64,000 bases of DNA from Sphingomonas sanguinis (lineage in GTDB: Bacteria; Pseudomonadota; Alphaproteobacteria; Sphingomonadales; Sphingomonadaceae), in the NCBI RefSeq assembly GCF_019297835.1, contig NZ_CP079203.1:3724001-3788000 (forward strand). Reading direction: 5' to 3'. Below, piece by piece: positions 35,201-41,298 of this stretch. The notes under the pieces were generated by a model that worked only from the letters and a program-made list of their open reading frames with translations, did not search any database and had not been told where the DNA came from. The position numbers were made by a program, and so were the translations under genes. Each line of letters opens with the position of its first letter. Position 1 is the first letter of the stretch.

Positions 35201-37179
35201 GCGGTGGTATCCGGCGCGCTGACTGAAGTAGCCGGGGAGGTGTTGCCCGCCGGATCACTCTGGGTGACGGTCAGGGTTCCGCCATTGGCCTGCGGCGTCG
35301 CCAGCGGCAGGGTATAGTTGCCCTGCGGATCGACCGTCGTCGTGCCGAGAGGTTGCCCGGCAGGGTCGCGCACGGTGACGGTCGCACCCGGCTCGCCGGT
35401 GCCGGTGATCGTGCTACCGTCCTCGGCGATCGAGGCGGTGGGCGCGGCGGGGGCGGTGAAGTCTGGCGCGGTGAGGGTGATGGTGGGTGACACATTGCCC
35501 AAATTGTCGCTCTGCACGACGGTCAGCGTTTCGCCATTCCCCTGCGGTGTGGTCAGCGTCAGGCTGTAATTGCCGTCCGCATCGACGGTCGTCTGGCCGA
35601 TCGTCTGGCCGTTCGCGTCGCGCACGACGACGGTCGCGCCCGGCTCGCCCGTGCCGCTGACGGTGGTGCCCTGTGCGTCGATCGTCGCGGTGGGCAGCGG
35701 CATGGCGCCGGTATCGACGGCGTCGACCTGGGTCGTGGGCGAGACATTGCCCGCCGCGTCGGTCTGGGTCACGACCAGCACGCCGCCGCCCGTCTGCGCG
35801 GTGGTCAGCGTCACCGTATAGCTGCCATCGGCGGCGACGAGGGCGGTGCCGATCGTCTGGCCGTCCGGGCCGACGACGCGGACGGTCGCGCCCGGCTCAC
35901 CCGATCCGGTGACGGTCGTGCCGTCGGACGATAGGCTGGCGCTGGGCGCGGCGGGCGGGGTGATGTCGGGCGCGGCCAGCGTGACGGCGGGCGAGGCATT
36001 GCCTGCCGGGTCGCTCTGCGTAACGGAAAGGGTGCCGCCATTGGCCTGCGGCGTGGTCAGGGTCAGCGTATAGCCGCCCTGTGCTCCGACGACGGCGGTG
36101 CCGAGCACCTGTCCGGCGGCGTTGCGCACGGTGACGGTCGCGCCCGCCTCGCCGGTGCCGGTGATGCTGGTGCCGTCGCCGTTGATTGTCGCGGTCGGCG
36201 CGGCGGGCGGCGTGATGTCGGGCGCGGCCAAGGTCGCGGCGGGCGAGACGTTGCCTGCCGGATCGGCCTGGGTCACGGTCAGGGTGCCGCCATTGGCCTG
36301 CGGCGTGGTCAGGGTCAGCGTATAGCCGCCCTGCGCGCCGACGACGGCGGTGCCGAGCACCTGTCCGGCGGCGTCGCGCACGGTGACGGTCGCGCCCGGC
36401 TCACCGGTGCCGCTGATCGTACGGCCGTCGCCGGTGATCGTCGCGGTCGGGGTGGCGGGCGGCGTGATGTCGGGGGCGGCCGTCGTCGCGGGGGGCGAGA
36501 CATTGCCTGCCGCGTCGCTCTGGACGACGGTAACGGGCTGGCCGTTGGTCTGGGGCGGGTTGACCGGGATGGTGAAGGTGCCGTCGGCGGCGACCGTGCC
36601 GGTGCCGATCACATTGCCCGCGCCATCGGTCACGCGGATGGTCGCGCCCGCCTCGCCGGTGCCACGGACGCTGGCGCCATTGGCGGTGAAGCTGGCGGTG
36701 GGCGTCGCGGGCGGCTGGGTGTCGGCGGTGGGGCCGTTCTGGTTGCCGCCATTACCGCCGCCGCCCGATACCGCCGCGACCAGGCCGCCGACGCCAGCCA
36801 CGCCCAATATGGCGGGCAGGATGAAGGACGAGCCACCGCCCTCCTGCGCGCCGGCCGCGCCGAGCAGATCGTCGAGATCGGTGATCGCCTTGAACCGGCC
36901 CGAACCGCTGGCCGAGGGGTTGGCGAGCCATTGGCTGCCCTGGTCTTCGCGCAGCACCAGGTCGCTCGCCTTGCCCTGTTGCTGGTCGTAGAAATGGTCG
37001 ATGCGAATGGTCTGGCCATCGGTCAGGCGGATGACGAGGTCATTGCCCTCGCGCGTCATCGCGGCGACCTGCGACCGGTCGAGGTTAAGACGCACCACGC
37101 TGGGGGCGTTCAGCTCGATGACGTTGGCGCTGGTCGTGGTGGTGGTGCCGGTCGCTTTTGCGATGATCTCGGTCTGCAT
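26224..37179 (-). CDS. Giant BapA-like repeat adhesin, probable type I secretion substrate
   Basis: 3651 residues from the ATG at 37179, chosen because GGGAGGA lies just upstream. Residues 1 to about 150 are a BapA prefix-like region (VIELNAPSVVRLNLDRSQ, TIRIDHFYDQQQ) ending in a Gly/Asn-rich linker after a hydrophobic stretch (SFILPAILGVAGVGGLVAAV). Residues 151-3009 are 34 tandem bacterial Ig-like repeats of 84 residues (one of 87), with core GTGEPGATVTVRD and DAAGNVSP. Residues 3010-3651 hold a Bap-type C-terminal region, with two VCBS-like blocks (GTLTISSDGRYSYTP and GTLTINEVGQYSYQP). No Sec signal and no RTX nonapeptides were seen. It is likely exported by the downstream TolC-ABC-HlyD set and anchors cells to surfaces or each other. 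Confidence 0.95.
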   Translation of the reverse strand: MQTEIIAKATGTTTTTSANVIELNAPSVVRLNLDRSQVAAMTREGNDLVIRLTDGQTIRIDHFYDQQQGKASDLVLREDQGSQWLANPSASGSGRFKAITDLDDLLGAAGAQEGGGSSFILPAILGVAGVGGLVAAVSGGGGNGGNQNGPTADTQPPATPTASFTANGASVRGTGEAGATIRVTDGAGNVIGTGTVAADGTFTIPVNPPQTNGQPVTVVQSDAAGNVSPPATTAAPDITPPATPTATITGDGRTISGTGEPGATVTVRDAAGQVLGTAVVGAQGGYTLTLTTPQANGGTLTVTQADPAGNVSPAATLAAPDITPPAAPTATINGDGTSITGTGEAGATVTVRNAAGQVLGTAVVGAQGGYTLTLTTPQANGGTLSVTQSDPAGNASPAVTLAAPDITPPAAPSASLSSDGTTVTGSGEPGATVRVVGPDGQTIGTALVAADGSYTVTLTTAQTGGGVLVVTQTDAAGNVSPTTQVDAVDTGAMPLPTATIDAQGTTVSGTGEPGATVVVRDANGQTIGQTTVDADGNYSLTLTTPQGNGETLTVVQSDNLGNVSPTITLTAPDFTAPAAPTASIAEDGSTITGTGEPGATVTVRDPAGQPLGTTTVDPQGNYTLPLATPQANGGTLTVTQSDPAGNTSPATSVSAPDTTAPAAPTATIAGDGTSITGTGEPGATVTVSDPAGQPLGTATVDAQGNYTLPLTTPQANGGTLSVTQSDPAGNISPPTTISAPDITAPTAPTATITGDGTSITGTGEPGATVTVSDAAGQPLGTAIVDPQGNYTLSLTTPQANGGALTVIQSDPAGNSSPATTVSAPDITAPTAPLVTVSADGTTLTGTGEPGAAVQVVDAGGQPVGTATVAGDGSFSVTLPTGIANGQTLSVVQTDAAGNASPASAAVTPDLVAPAAPVATVGPDGTSISGTGEAGATLIVRAPDNSVLATVTVAADGSFSAPLSTPQANGEALTVTQTDAAGNVSPVASVTAPDITPPAPPLATLSADGTAVYGNGEPGATVRVLDGTGALLGSAVVAADSSYTLTLTPPQTSGQTLSAVQTDPAGNPSQPATVAAPDLTAPPAPSATIAADGASLTGSGEPFATVRVRAADGTVIATVTVGADGSFAAPLSPPQANGETLSLDQTDRGGNLSPSTALTAPDITAPTGLTATISGDGAIVTGSGEAGATVTIRDANGAVIGTATVAANGTYNATLTTPQTNGETLQVTQADPAGNASAPASVTAPDTTAPLAPTGSVVDAGATLLGTGEPGATVTIRAADGTLLGSGQVAPDGSFAVTLNPAQANGQSLQLVQTDAAGNASPVVTVPAPDITAPTGLTATINGDGAVVTGVGEVGATVTVRDPGGTIIGTAVVGANGSYAAPLTPAQIDGQTLGVTQADAAGNVSAPLAPVAPDLTAPLAPLGTVSADGTLVNGTGEPGATVTVRDAAGQVLGTGQVAADGSFAVPLSSAQLNGQALSVVQADAAGNISPPLSLTALDTTAPIGLTASVDGTGTIVSGQAEAGAAITVRDPGGAIIGTGTAGTTGAYALTLTTPQLNGQVVQVTQADAAGNTSPPSPATAPDITAPLAPTGTVSTDGTLVNGTGEPGATVTVRDAAGQVLGTAQVAADGSFTVPLASAQLNGQTLSVVQADAAGNVSPPLSLTALDTTAPTGLTASVDGTGTIVSGQAEAGATITVRDPGGAIIGTGTAGASGAYALTLTTAQINGQVLQVTQADAAGNTSPPSPATAPDITAPLAPVFTIDGTGANANGSGEVGATVTLRNASGTVIGTGQVGADGSFSVPLTPAQANGGTVSATLTDAAGNVSAPTSAPAPDITAPAAPLATLDATGTIVTGTGEVAATVTVRDANNGVLGTAIVGPQGAYSVVLSAPQLDSQVLSVIQTDGAGNGSIATTVTALDRTPPAAPVATVSADGTVVSGSGEVGATVRIVDPVGLVLATVPVNPDGSFNVTLTTALTNGQVLTLTQTDAAGNVSAPGSATAPDLIPNDTPGAPSATIAADGASVSGTGQVGAAIVVRDANGAVIGNAQVAGDGSYTATLTTPQRNGETVRVTQTDADGDVSPPATVIAPDLTAPNAPVAAIDPTGTLVSGTGEVGATVRVLDANGATLGTATVGANGAYAVTLATPQVDGQPLTVVQSDAAGNPSPASSVIAPDLTAPLAPIGTVSSDGTTLTGTGEVGATVTIRGVGGAVLGTAIVDANGNFTAPLTPAQANGQVVTLTQADAAGNVSPIAQAAAPDITAPTGLTATINGAGNLVTGTGEVGATVTVRDAGGTVLGTAVVAANGTYAAILTPAQLDAQVLQVTEADAAGNVSTPATVVAPDLNAPLAPIGTVSGDGTTLTGTGEVGATVTIRGAGGTVLGTAVVDANGNFTAPLTPAQANGQLVTLTQADAAGNVSPIGQATAPDITAPVGLTAAINGAGNLVTGTGEAGATVTVRDPGGAVLGTVVVAANGTYAAILTPPQLNAQALQVTQADAANNVSAPATVIAPDLTAPLAPIGTVAGNGTSLTGTGEAGATVTIRGPGGAVIGTALVDANGNFTATLNPAQANGQLLTLTQADAAGNVSPIGQATAPDITAPVGLTAAINGTGSVVTGTGEAGATVTIRDPGGAVIGTAIVAANGSYSAILNPAQLNAQVLQVSQADAANNVSAPATVIAPDLTAPLAPIGTVAGNGTSLTGTGEAGATVTIRGPGGAVIGTALVDANGNFTATLNPAQANGQLLTLTQADAAGNVSPIGQAAAPDITAPTGLTAAINGVGTLVTGLGEAGATVTVRDAGGNPIGTAIVAANGSYTVTLTTPQANGQALTVTQADAAGNASPPSPLTAPDITPPALPVATINGNGTIVTGSGEPGATVRILGPQGQLVGSAIVDANGSYAATLTIPQANGQALTVTQVDGAGNVSPQAPLVAPDITPPALPTAAINGTGTIVTGTGEPGTTVEVRNTAGTVLGTGTVAAGGTYAVTLATPQVAGETLNVGLRDGAGNVSGTVAVLAPFDISAFDNVASAQVDLVPVRTNENLGGANYTALVSLGLVNLNAQVLAIPNVQFTVEQGHRLDATFTYDATLSLGVASGYSVVVQRFNGTSWVAVNGGGSSSLLDVSLLGGDLVASADLGPGQYRAFVTFDNTAGVGLLGGLRVTGVDSDFTDVGQVVPATTNGNVITDPGPTGQVDVVSPQTRVESVTLNGVTTAVGTNSQIIGQWGTLTISSDGRYSYTPNADAAVLGKTDRFNYTLLDASDGERESAALTITIGSPDITGTPIAVNDVATAGATFINVVETRTATVDSSFNTPTAALLTGSRTGQITDSFTVDANSRGNITLSAVIAPGLAVVPSFTITVTNAAGTVVGSQSGTALAGVGGLVGSGISVTMNNLPSGTYNYTVTSTNTVGLGYTTDVYVGGTITHLDQFALSGTTPVSGDLLANDTLGSDFLGIKMLIGGEFVDIGDAGRTLTGAYGTLTINEVGQYSYQPFTNLAYAATDPIDRFTYQLVQPDGQVSTARLDVAVDINNGVAPVFPPTLTAFALADPEQVHGDVVPMTLAVGHDAVPLTFDHADGQVAMSLMEDQGSVEDVLSRYLDAQSLASEPLPSESLTATGDSSAMPSVTDIAAEAPVPHDPLGYLTVSVDPEQERLATLHLV
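28153..36729 (-). repeat. Array of 34 in-frame tandem repeats (252 bp each) in the adhesin gene
   Basis: Counted from the translation: 33 units of 84 residues and one (unit 23) of 87, in total 2859 codons, which agrees exactly with the base coordinates. A 504-bp two-unit pattern is seen in units 16-19 and 25-32. Units 29 (29413-29664) and 31 (28909-29160) are nearly identical at the protein level. This points to recent unequal crossing over. The array is coding and should not be read as CRISPR or satellite DNA. Confidence 0.93.
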
Positions 37180-37330
37180 GGCCTGTTCCTCCCATTGCAT
37201 GTCGACATGCCCCGGCACGAAGGCCGGGTAGGGAGGGCGCGGTCATGGCTTTGCTTGCGCCGACACGCTGCCTCCCCTTGCGCAAATCCTAACCGCAAAG
37301 ATCGGCCCGTGATGCTTGGGCACCGTTTTC

Positions 37331-37361
37331 GGAATTAATTCAGATGGTTAACGCGAATTAA
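37331..37361. promoter_or_regulatory. AT-rich segment upstream of the adhesin with paired TTAA boxes
   Basis: The segment holds GAATTAATTC and then TTAA (37348-37351) and TTAA (37358-37361) six bases apart. It is an AT-rich island in GC-rich DNA, about 150 bases upstream of the adhesin ATG, and probably part of its promoter. The boxes recall the CtrA site (TTAA-N7-TTAA) but the spacing is one short. Confidence 0.25.
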
Positions 37362-37374
37362 CTTCGCGCAAGAT

Positions 37375-38343
37375 TTAGCGCCGCCCGGCGACGGTCGGGG
37401 CATCGGCATCGGTCATGCGGACAGGGTGGATGCGGCCGTCGGGCGCATAGGAGAGGCGGTCGATCGCCACGACCCGCTCGCCCTGAAACGGGCCGGGTCC
37501 GGGCGCGCGGTCCCAGCGGTGATAGACGATCAGCGAGCGGCCATCCGGCAGCGTGACGAAGCTGTGATGGCCTGGACCCTGATGCCGCGCGTCGCTGGTC
37601 AGGATCGCGCCGCGATAGCGCCATGGTCCGGTGGGCGAGGGGGCGGTGGCGTAATGGACCGAATAATCGGGGCCGTTGAACCGTCCATGGCTGTAGGACA
37701 GGTAATAGGTGCCGCCGCGCTCATGCATGAAGGCCCCTTCGGTGAAGTTCGGCGGGGTGGCGACCTTCACCTCGCCCGCGATGCTGACCATGTCGGGCCG
37801 GAGTTCCCAGACGCGCAAGCGGGCGCCCGCGCTGCCGCCCGCATAGAGATAGATTTTGCCCGACCGACGATCGGTGAAGACCATCGGGTCGATCGCCTCG
37901 AACGCCTTGTCGCCGGTCACCAGCGGATGGCCGCTGTCGCGATACGGCCCCTCGGGCCGGTCGGCGACCGCGACGCCGATCCGGCTGGGCGTCGGGCTCT
38001 GCGGCCCGACCGAATAATAGAGGTAATAGCGGCCGTTCCGGGTCGCTACGCCGGGCGCCCAGAGGAAATGCTCGGGCGCGCCGTCATCCTTGATCCAGCC
38101 TATCTGGTCGCGGCGGATCAGCTCGCCGCGCGGGCGCCATGTCTTCAGGTCGCGACTGGAAAAGGCGCCGAAGCGATCGGCCGCCCAGCTTCCGCCCGGC
38201 CCGCCGGTCGGGAAGATCCACAGTTCGTCGCCGATCATCATCGCATGGGGATCGGCCCCCTCGAACTGCGGATTGCGGGCGATCCCCGCCGCCGCGACGG
38301 TCAGCGCCAGCCCGGCGGCGGCGAATGCGCTCAGTCTCTTCAT
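37375..38343 (-). CDS. Glycoside hydrolase family 43-like exported enzyme
   Basis: 322 residues from the ATG at 38343 after GGGAGAGGA. Residues 1-22 are a secretory signal. The rest is a five-bladed propeller with the GH43 catalytic set: Asp in FEGADPHAMM (base), Asp in FEAIDPMVF (pKa modulator) and Glu in NFTEGAFMHE (acid). GH43 enzymes remove arabinose, xylose or galactose from pectin and hemicellulose side chains. It is last in the minus-strand TonB receptor-GH27-GH28-GH43 set, which suggests pectin or galactan side chains. Exact linkage unknown. Confidence 0.92.
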   Translation of the reverse strand: MKRLSAFAAAGLALTVAAAGIARNPQFEGADPHAMMIGDELWIFPTGGPGGSWAADRFGAFSSRDLKTWRPRGELIRRDQIGWIKDDGAPEHFLWAPGVATRNGRYYLYYSVGPQSPTPSRIGVAVADRPEGPYRDSGHPLVTGDKAFEAIDPMVFTDRRSGKIYLYAGGSAGARLRVWELRPDMVSIAGEVKVATPPNFTEGAFMHERGGTYYLSYSHGRFNGPDYSVHYATAPSPTGPWRYRGAILTSDARHQGPGHHSFVTLPDGRSLIVYHRWDRAPGPGPFQGERVVAIDRLSYAPDGRIHPVRMTDADAPTVAGRR

Positions 38344-38453
38344 GGTCGTCCTCTCCCGCATCGTCGCGACCATCCGTCCCGCTGATGGCGGTGTCCGGTG
38401 GTCGTACGGCTGCAAGCTATTGCCAGAGAGGGATTTGTCTACCCGTCACGACC

Positions 38454-39752
38454 CTAATTGTTGGTGGGGAAGGGCATCCAGGAAGCGCTGCAATCCGGGG
38501 TAGTTCCGGCAAGGGCAGGCGAAGGGGACAGGCCCGGCGGCGTGGGGGAGGCGCCGCCGGGGCCGATGGCGATATGCGCATTCTCGACCTGCCAGACCGC
38601 CGACGGATCGAAGCGCACGCTGTCCAGCGTCACGTCCAGCGGATGGCTGGCATCATAGCCGCGCAGGACCAGAGTCCCGTCGCCGCCGGTTACGCCGTTC
38701 AGGACGATGTCGCGATAGACCGGAATGGCGCTGCCCCGCGCGGTGGCGTCATAGCGGGTGTCGAAATCGATCGGTCGCCGGTTGCCGCGCAGACATATGC
38801 CTTCATAGCGGACCCGCTCCACCAGCCCGCCCCGGCTGGCATCGCTTTTGATCCGCAGGCCCGAGGTCGTGCCGTCGAGCGTCACGTTGCGGACCAGTAT
38901 GTCGCTGACCCCGGCATTGGTCTCGCTGCCGATCGACAGGCCGTGACCGGCGTAGAAATGGTCGTCGAGGATCGAGATATGGCGAGTGGGGCCATGCCCG
39001 GCCTTGATCGCGATATTGTCGTCGCCGGTGCGGATGAAGCTGTGGGCGATGGTCACGTCCTGCGACGCGCCGGGGTCGATGCCGTCGGTGTTGCGTGCAT
39101 CGGTGGGGGTGTCGATCCGTACGCCCCAAAGGGTCGCTCCCTGCACGTCGTTGAGGACGATATGGAAATTGGGGGCGTTGCGGAATGTCGTGCGGTAGAA
39201 GGTCAGGTCGCGGGCATGATCCGCCTCGACCAGCCGGGGGTTGTTCTGCTTGCCGCCTTCGCGTTGCGCGCGCCGCGCGAGTTGCCACCAGCTTTCGCTC
39301 TGCCCGGTCATCACCGCGCCGCCCGATCCGTCGATCACGCCGTCCCCGACGATGCCGCCGCCGCGCGTGCCCTCGAAGCCGATGAAGGGCAGGCAGCCAT
39401 TGCCCTTGGCCGCGATCGTGCCGCACAATCCCTGGCCCCGGTCATAGGCGCGCGGGTCGGGCACCGCGACCAGCGTGACGCCGCGATCGAGCCACAGCGT
39501 CACGCCCGACTTCATGCGCAGCGGGCCGCTGACGAAAGTCCCCGTGACCAGTCGAACGGCGGCGCCCGACGGGCAATGGTCGATCGCCGCCTGAAGCCGC
39601 CGCGTCTCCGTCCGCCAGTCCGCCCCGTCTGCCGACAGGCTGACGCACGCCTCGGCGGGCAGATGTGGTTCGGCTACGGATCGGCGATCCTGCGCCATGG
39701 CGGGCGCGGCGAGCAACAGCAGCACGGGCAGCAGGCGAGGGGAAAGCGGCAT
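38454..39752 (-). CDS. Glycoside hydrolase family 28 (polygalacturonase-like) exported enzyme
   Basis: 432 residues from the ATG at 39752, with AGAGGA upstream. Residues 1-20 are a signal ending AMAQ. The right-handed beta helix carries the GH28 active site: NTDGIDPG, TGDDNIAIK, GHGLSIGSE and LRIKSDA, i.e. the conserved NTD, DD, GHG and RIK. It cleaves alpha-1,4-galacturonan or rhamnogalacturonan, probably from chain ends. A Ser/Pro-rich tail follows the catalytic domain. The upstream part of the open frame (to 40403) is not conserved sequence of this family and overlaps GH27, so it is excluded. Confidence 0.94.
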   Translation of the reverse strand: MPLSPRLLPVLLLLAAPAMAQDRRSVAEPHLPAEACVSLSADGADWRTETRRLQAAIDHCPSGAAVRLVTGTFVSGPLRMKSGVTLWLDRGVTLVAVPDPRAYDRGQGLCGTIAAKGNGCLPFIGFEGTRGGGIVGDGVIDGSGGAVMTGQSESWWQLARRAQREGGKQNNPRLVEADHARDLTFYRTTFRNAPNFHIVLNDVQGATLWGVRIDTPTDARNTDGIDPGASQDVTIAHSFIRTGDDNIAIKAGHGPTRHISILDDHFYAGHGLSIGSETNAGVSDILVRNVTLDGTTSGLRIKSDASRGGLVERVRYEGICLRGNRRPIDFDTRYDATARGSAIPVYRDIVLNGVTGGDGTLVLRGYDASHPLDVTLDSVRFDPSAVWQVENAHIAIGPGGASPTPPGLSPSPALAGTTPDCSASWMPFPTNN

Positions 39753-39835
39753 GACCCTGATCCTCTTATCGGACCCAGGCGTCATGCCACCGCCACCCCC
39801 GATACGGCATGGCCGTTTCAGGACGGTTCGTTCAT

Positions 39836-41203
39836 TCAGGCCCGCAGGCGGTACAGCCCTGCGCCATGCGGCGGCAGCGTCTGCGCGAAGCGACCCTTCG
39901 CCTTGCCCAGCGATGCGCCGCTCCACAGGTCGGTCACGTCGACCTCGCCCGATAGGCCCAGATAATGGAGCGCCAGGCCGACCTCCTTCGGGCCGCCGCC
40001 GGTGTTGAACAGCGCCAGATAACGGTCGCCGGGGGCGCCCTCGGGCTTGGCGGACCAGATACGCGTGCCGTCCTCGATGAAATGCGGCTGATTGTCGGTC
40101 GAGGCCTGGTTGACCGCGATCACCGCGCGGTTGGTCAGCAGCGCCAGCGTGGGCGCATTCAGATAGCGCAGGTCGCCGCCCATGATAAGCGGCGAGCGCG
40201 CGATCGACCACAGGGTCATCAGCGTGCGCTGTTCGTCGGGCGTGAACTTGGTGTCGCGCTTGCCCAGCGCCAGGCGGCCGAGCGGCAGCATGTCGGCATC
40301 GGGCCACGAACCCGGCCCGCGATAGGGCGTCCAATTCTCCAGCCGGGTGAACTGCGCCTCCAGCATCGACCATTCGTCCCAGAAATCGTCCGAGATGCGC
40401 CACATCTGCGCAAAGCGGCGGACATGCGGGCCACGGATCACCGGGGTTTCGCCGGGCGACAGGCTGAGGACGATCGGACGGCCGCTATTCTGGATCGCCT
40501 TGTGCGCCGCCTCGATCTCAGGCGCGTGCGCGTCATAGGGGCGGCTCATATCGTCCATCTTGACGAAATCGACGCCCCAGAACGCGTAGAGCGCGAACAC
40601 GCTGTCATAATAGGCCTGCGCGCCGGGCTTGGTCATGTCGACGCCGTACATGTCCGGGTTCCAGGTGCAGATGCTGCTGGTGTCGGCAATGTCGGCGGCG
40701 CGGTAGCGGGTGCCCAGGATCGGCAGGTTCTTGCTTACCGCCAGCCGGGGGATGCCGCGCATCAGGTGGATGCCGAACTTCATGCCCATGGCGTGGACGT
40801 CCGCCGCCAGCTTCGTGAAGCCCGATCCGTCGGCGCTGGACGGAAAGCGGTTGGGTGCCGGGATCAACCGGCCATAGCCGTCCATCGCGGGCACCGGCGC
40901 GGCGTTATATTCGTAGCTCGACGCATCCGGCTCGTACCACTGGATGTCGACGGTGAAGATGTCATAGCCGAAGGGCAGCAGCTTGGCGCGCATGATCGTG
41001 GCGGTCTCGCGCGCCTGCGCCTCGGTGATCGTGGTGGCGAAGCTGTTCCAGCTGTTCCAGCCCATGGGCGGGCGGGGCGCGAGCATGGTCGACCGCCCTG
41101 CCGCCGCTGCACCTTGTGCTCCGCCCAGCGCCAGCCCGCCGGTGATCGCCGCTCCGCCAGCCAGTGCCTGCCGACGGCTGATCCCGCCCCCGTCCTTGCT
41201 CAT
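39836..41203 (-). CDS. Glycoside hydrolase family 27 (alpha-galactosidase-like) exported enzyme
   Basis: 455 residues; ATG at 41203 (or 41206) with GGGAG upstream. The N-terminus GISRRQALAGGAAITGG is a Tat-type signal. The GH27 barrel begins PPMGWNSWNSF; the nucleophile Asp is in VDFVKMDDMS and the acid/base Asp in WRISDDFWDEW. The C-terminal beta domain starts around residue 370. It releases alpha-galactose, or beta-L-arabinopyranose in some members, from side chains. Second gene after the TonB receptor at 41299. A dyad at 41225-41240 lies just before its start. Confidence 0.94.
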   Translation of the reverse strand: MSKDGGGISRRQALAGGAAITGGLALGGAQGAAAAGRSTMLAPRPPMGWNSWNSFATTITEAQARETATIMRAKLLPFGYDIFTVDIQWYEPDASSYEYNAAPVPAMDGYGRLIPAPNRFPSSADGSGFTKLAADVHAMGMKFGIHLMRGIPRLAVSKNLPILGTRYRAADIADTSSICTWNPDMYGVDMTKPGAQAYYDSVFALYAFWGVDFVKMDDMSRPYDAHAPEIEAAHKAIQNSGRPIVLSLSPGETPVIRGPHVRRFAQMWRISDDFWDEWSMLEAQFTRLENWTPYRGPGSWPDADMLPLGRLALGKRDTKFTPDEQRTLMTLWSIARSPLIMGGDLRYLNAPTLALLTNRAVIAVNQASTDNQPHFIEDGTRIWSAKPEGAPGDRYLALFNTGGGPKEVGLALHYLGLSGEVDVTDLWSGASLGKAKGRFAQTLPPHGAGLYRLRA

Positions 41204-41224
41204 CATCCACTCCCGTTTCTTTAG

Positions 41225-41240
41225 TCGAACAAGTGTACGA
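41225..41240. promoter_or_regulatory. Dyad upstream of the GH27 gene, candidate operator
   Basis: TCGAACAAGTGTACGA has the symmetric form TCGnACAnnTGTnCGA, 12 of 16 positions being symmetric. It ends 21 bases upstream of the GH27 start in the 95-base gap after the TonB receptor. A regulator for this locus has not been identified in the window. Confidence 0.35.
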
Positions 41241-41298
41241 TCTAAGATGGCGATAGCAAGGCGGGATGCCGCTTTATATGTCCGACATTCGCTAAGCG

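Noticed and set aside
28153..36729. Regular repeats that could be taken as a CRISPR array or satellite DNA
   Set aside because: The period is a multiple of three, the frame is open throughout, and the translation gives Ig-like domains.
39753..40403. N-terminal extension of the GH28 frame into GH27
   Set aside because: It overlaps the GH27 coding region on the same strand; the signal peptide and ribosome site place the start at 39752.
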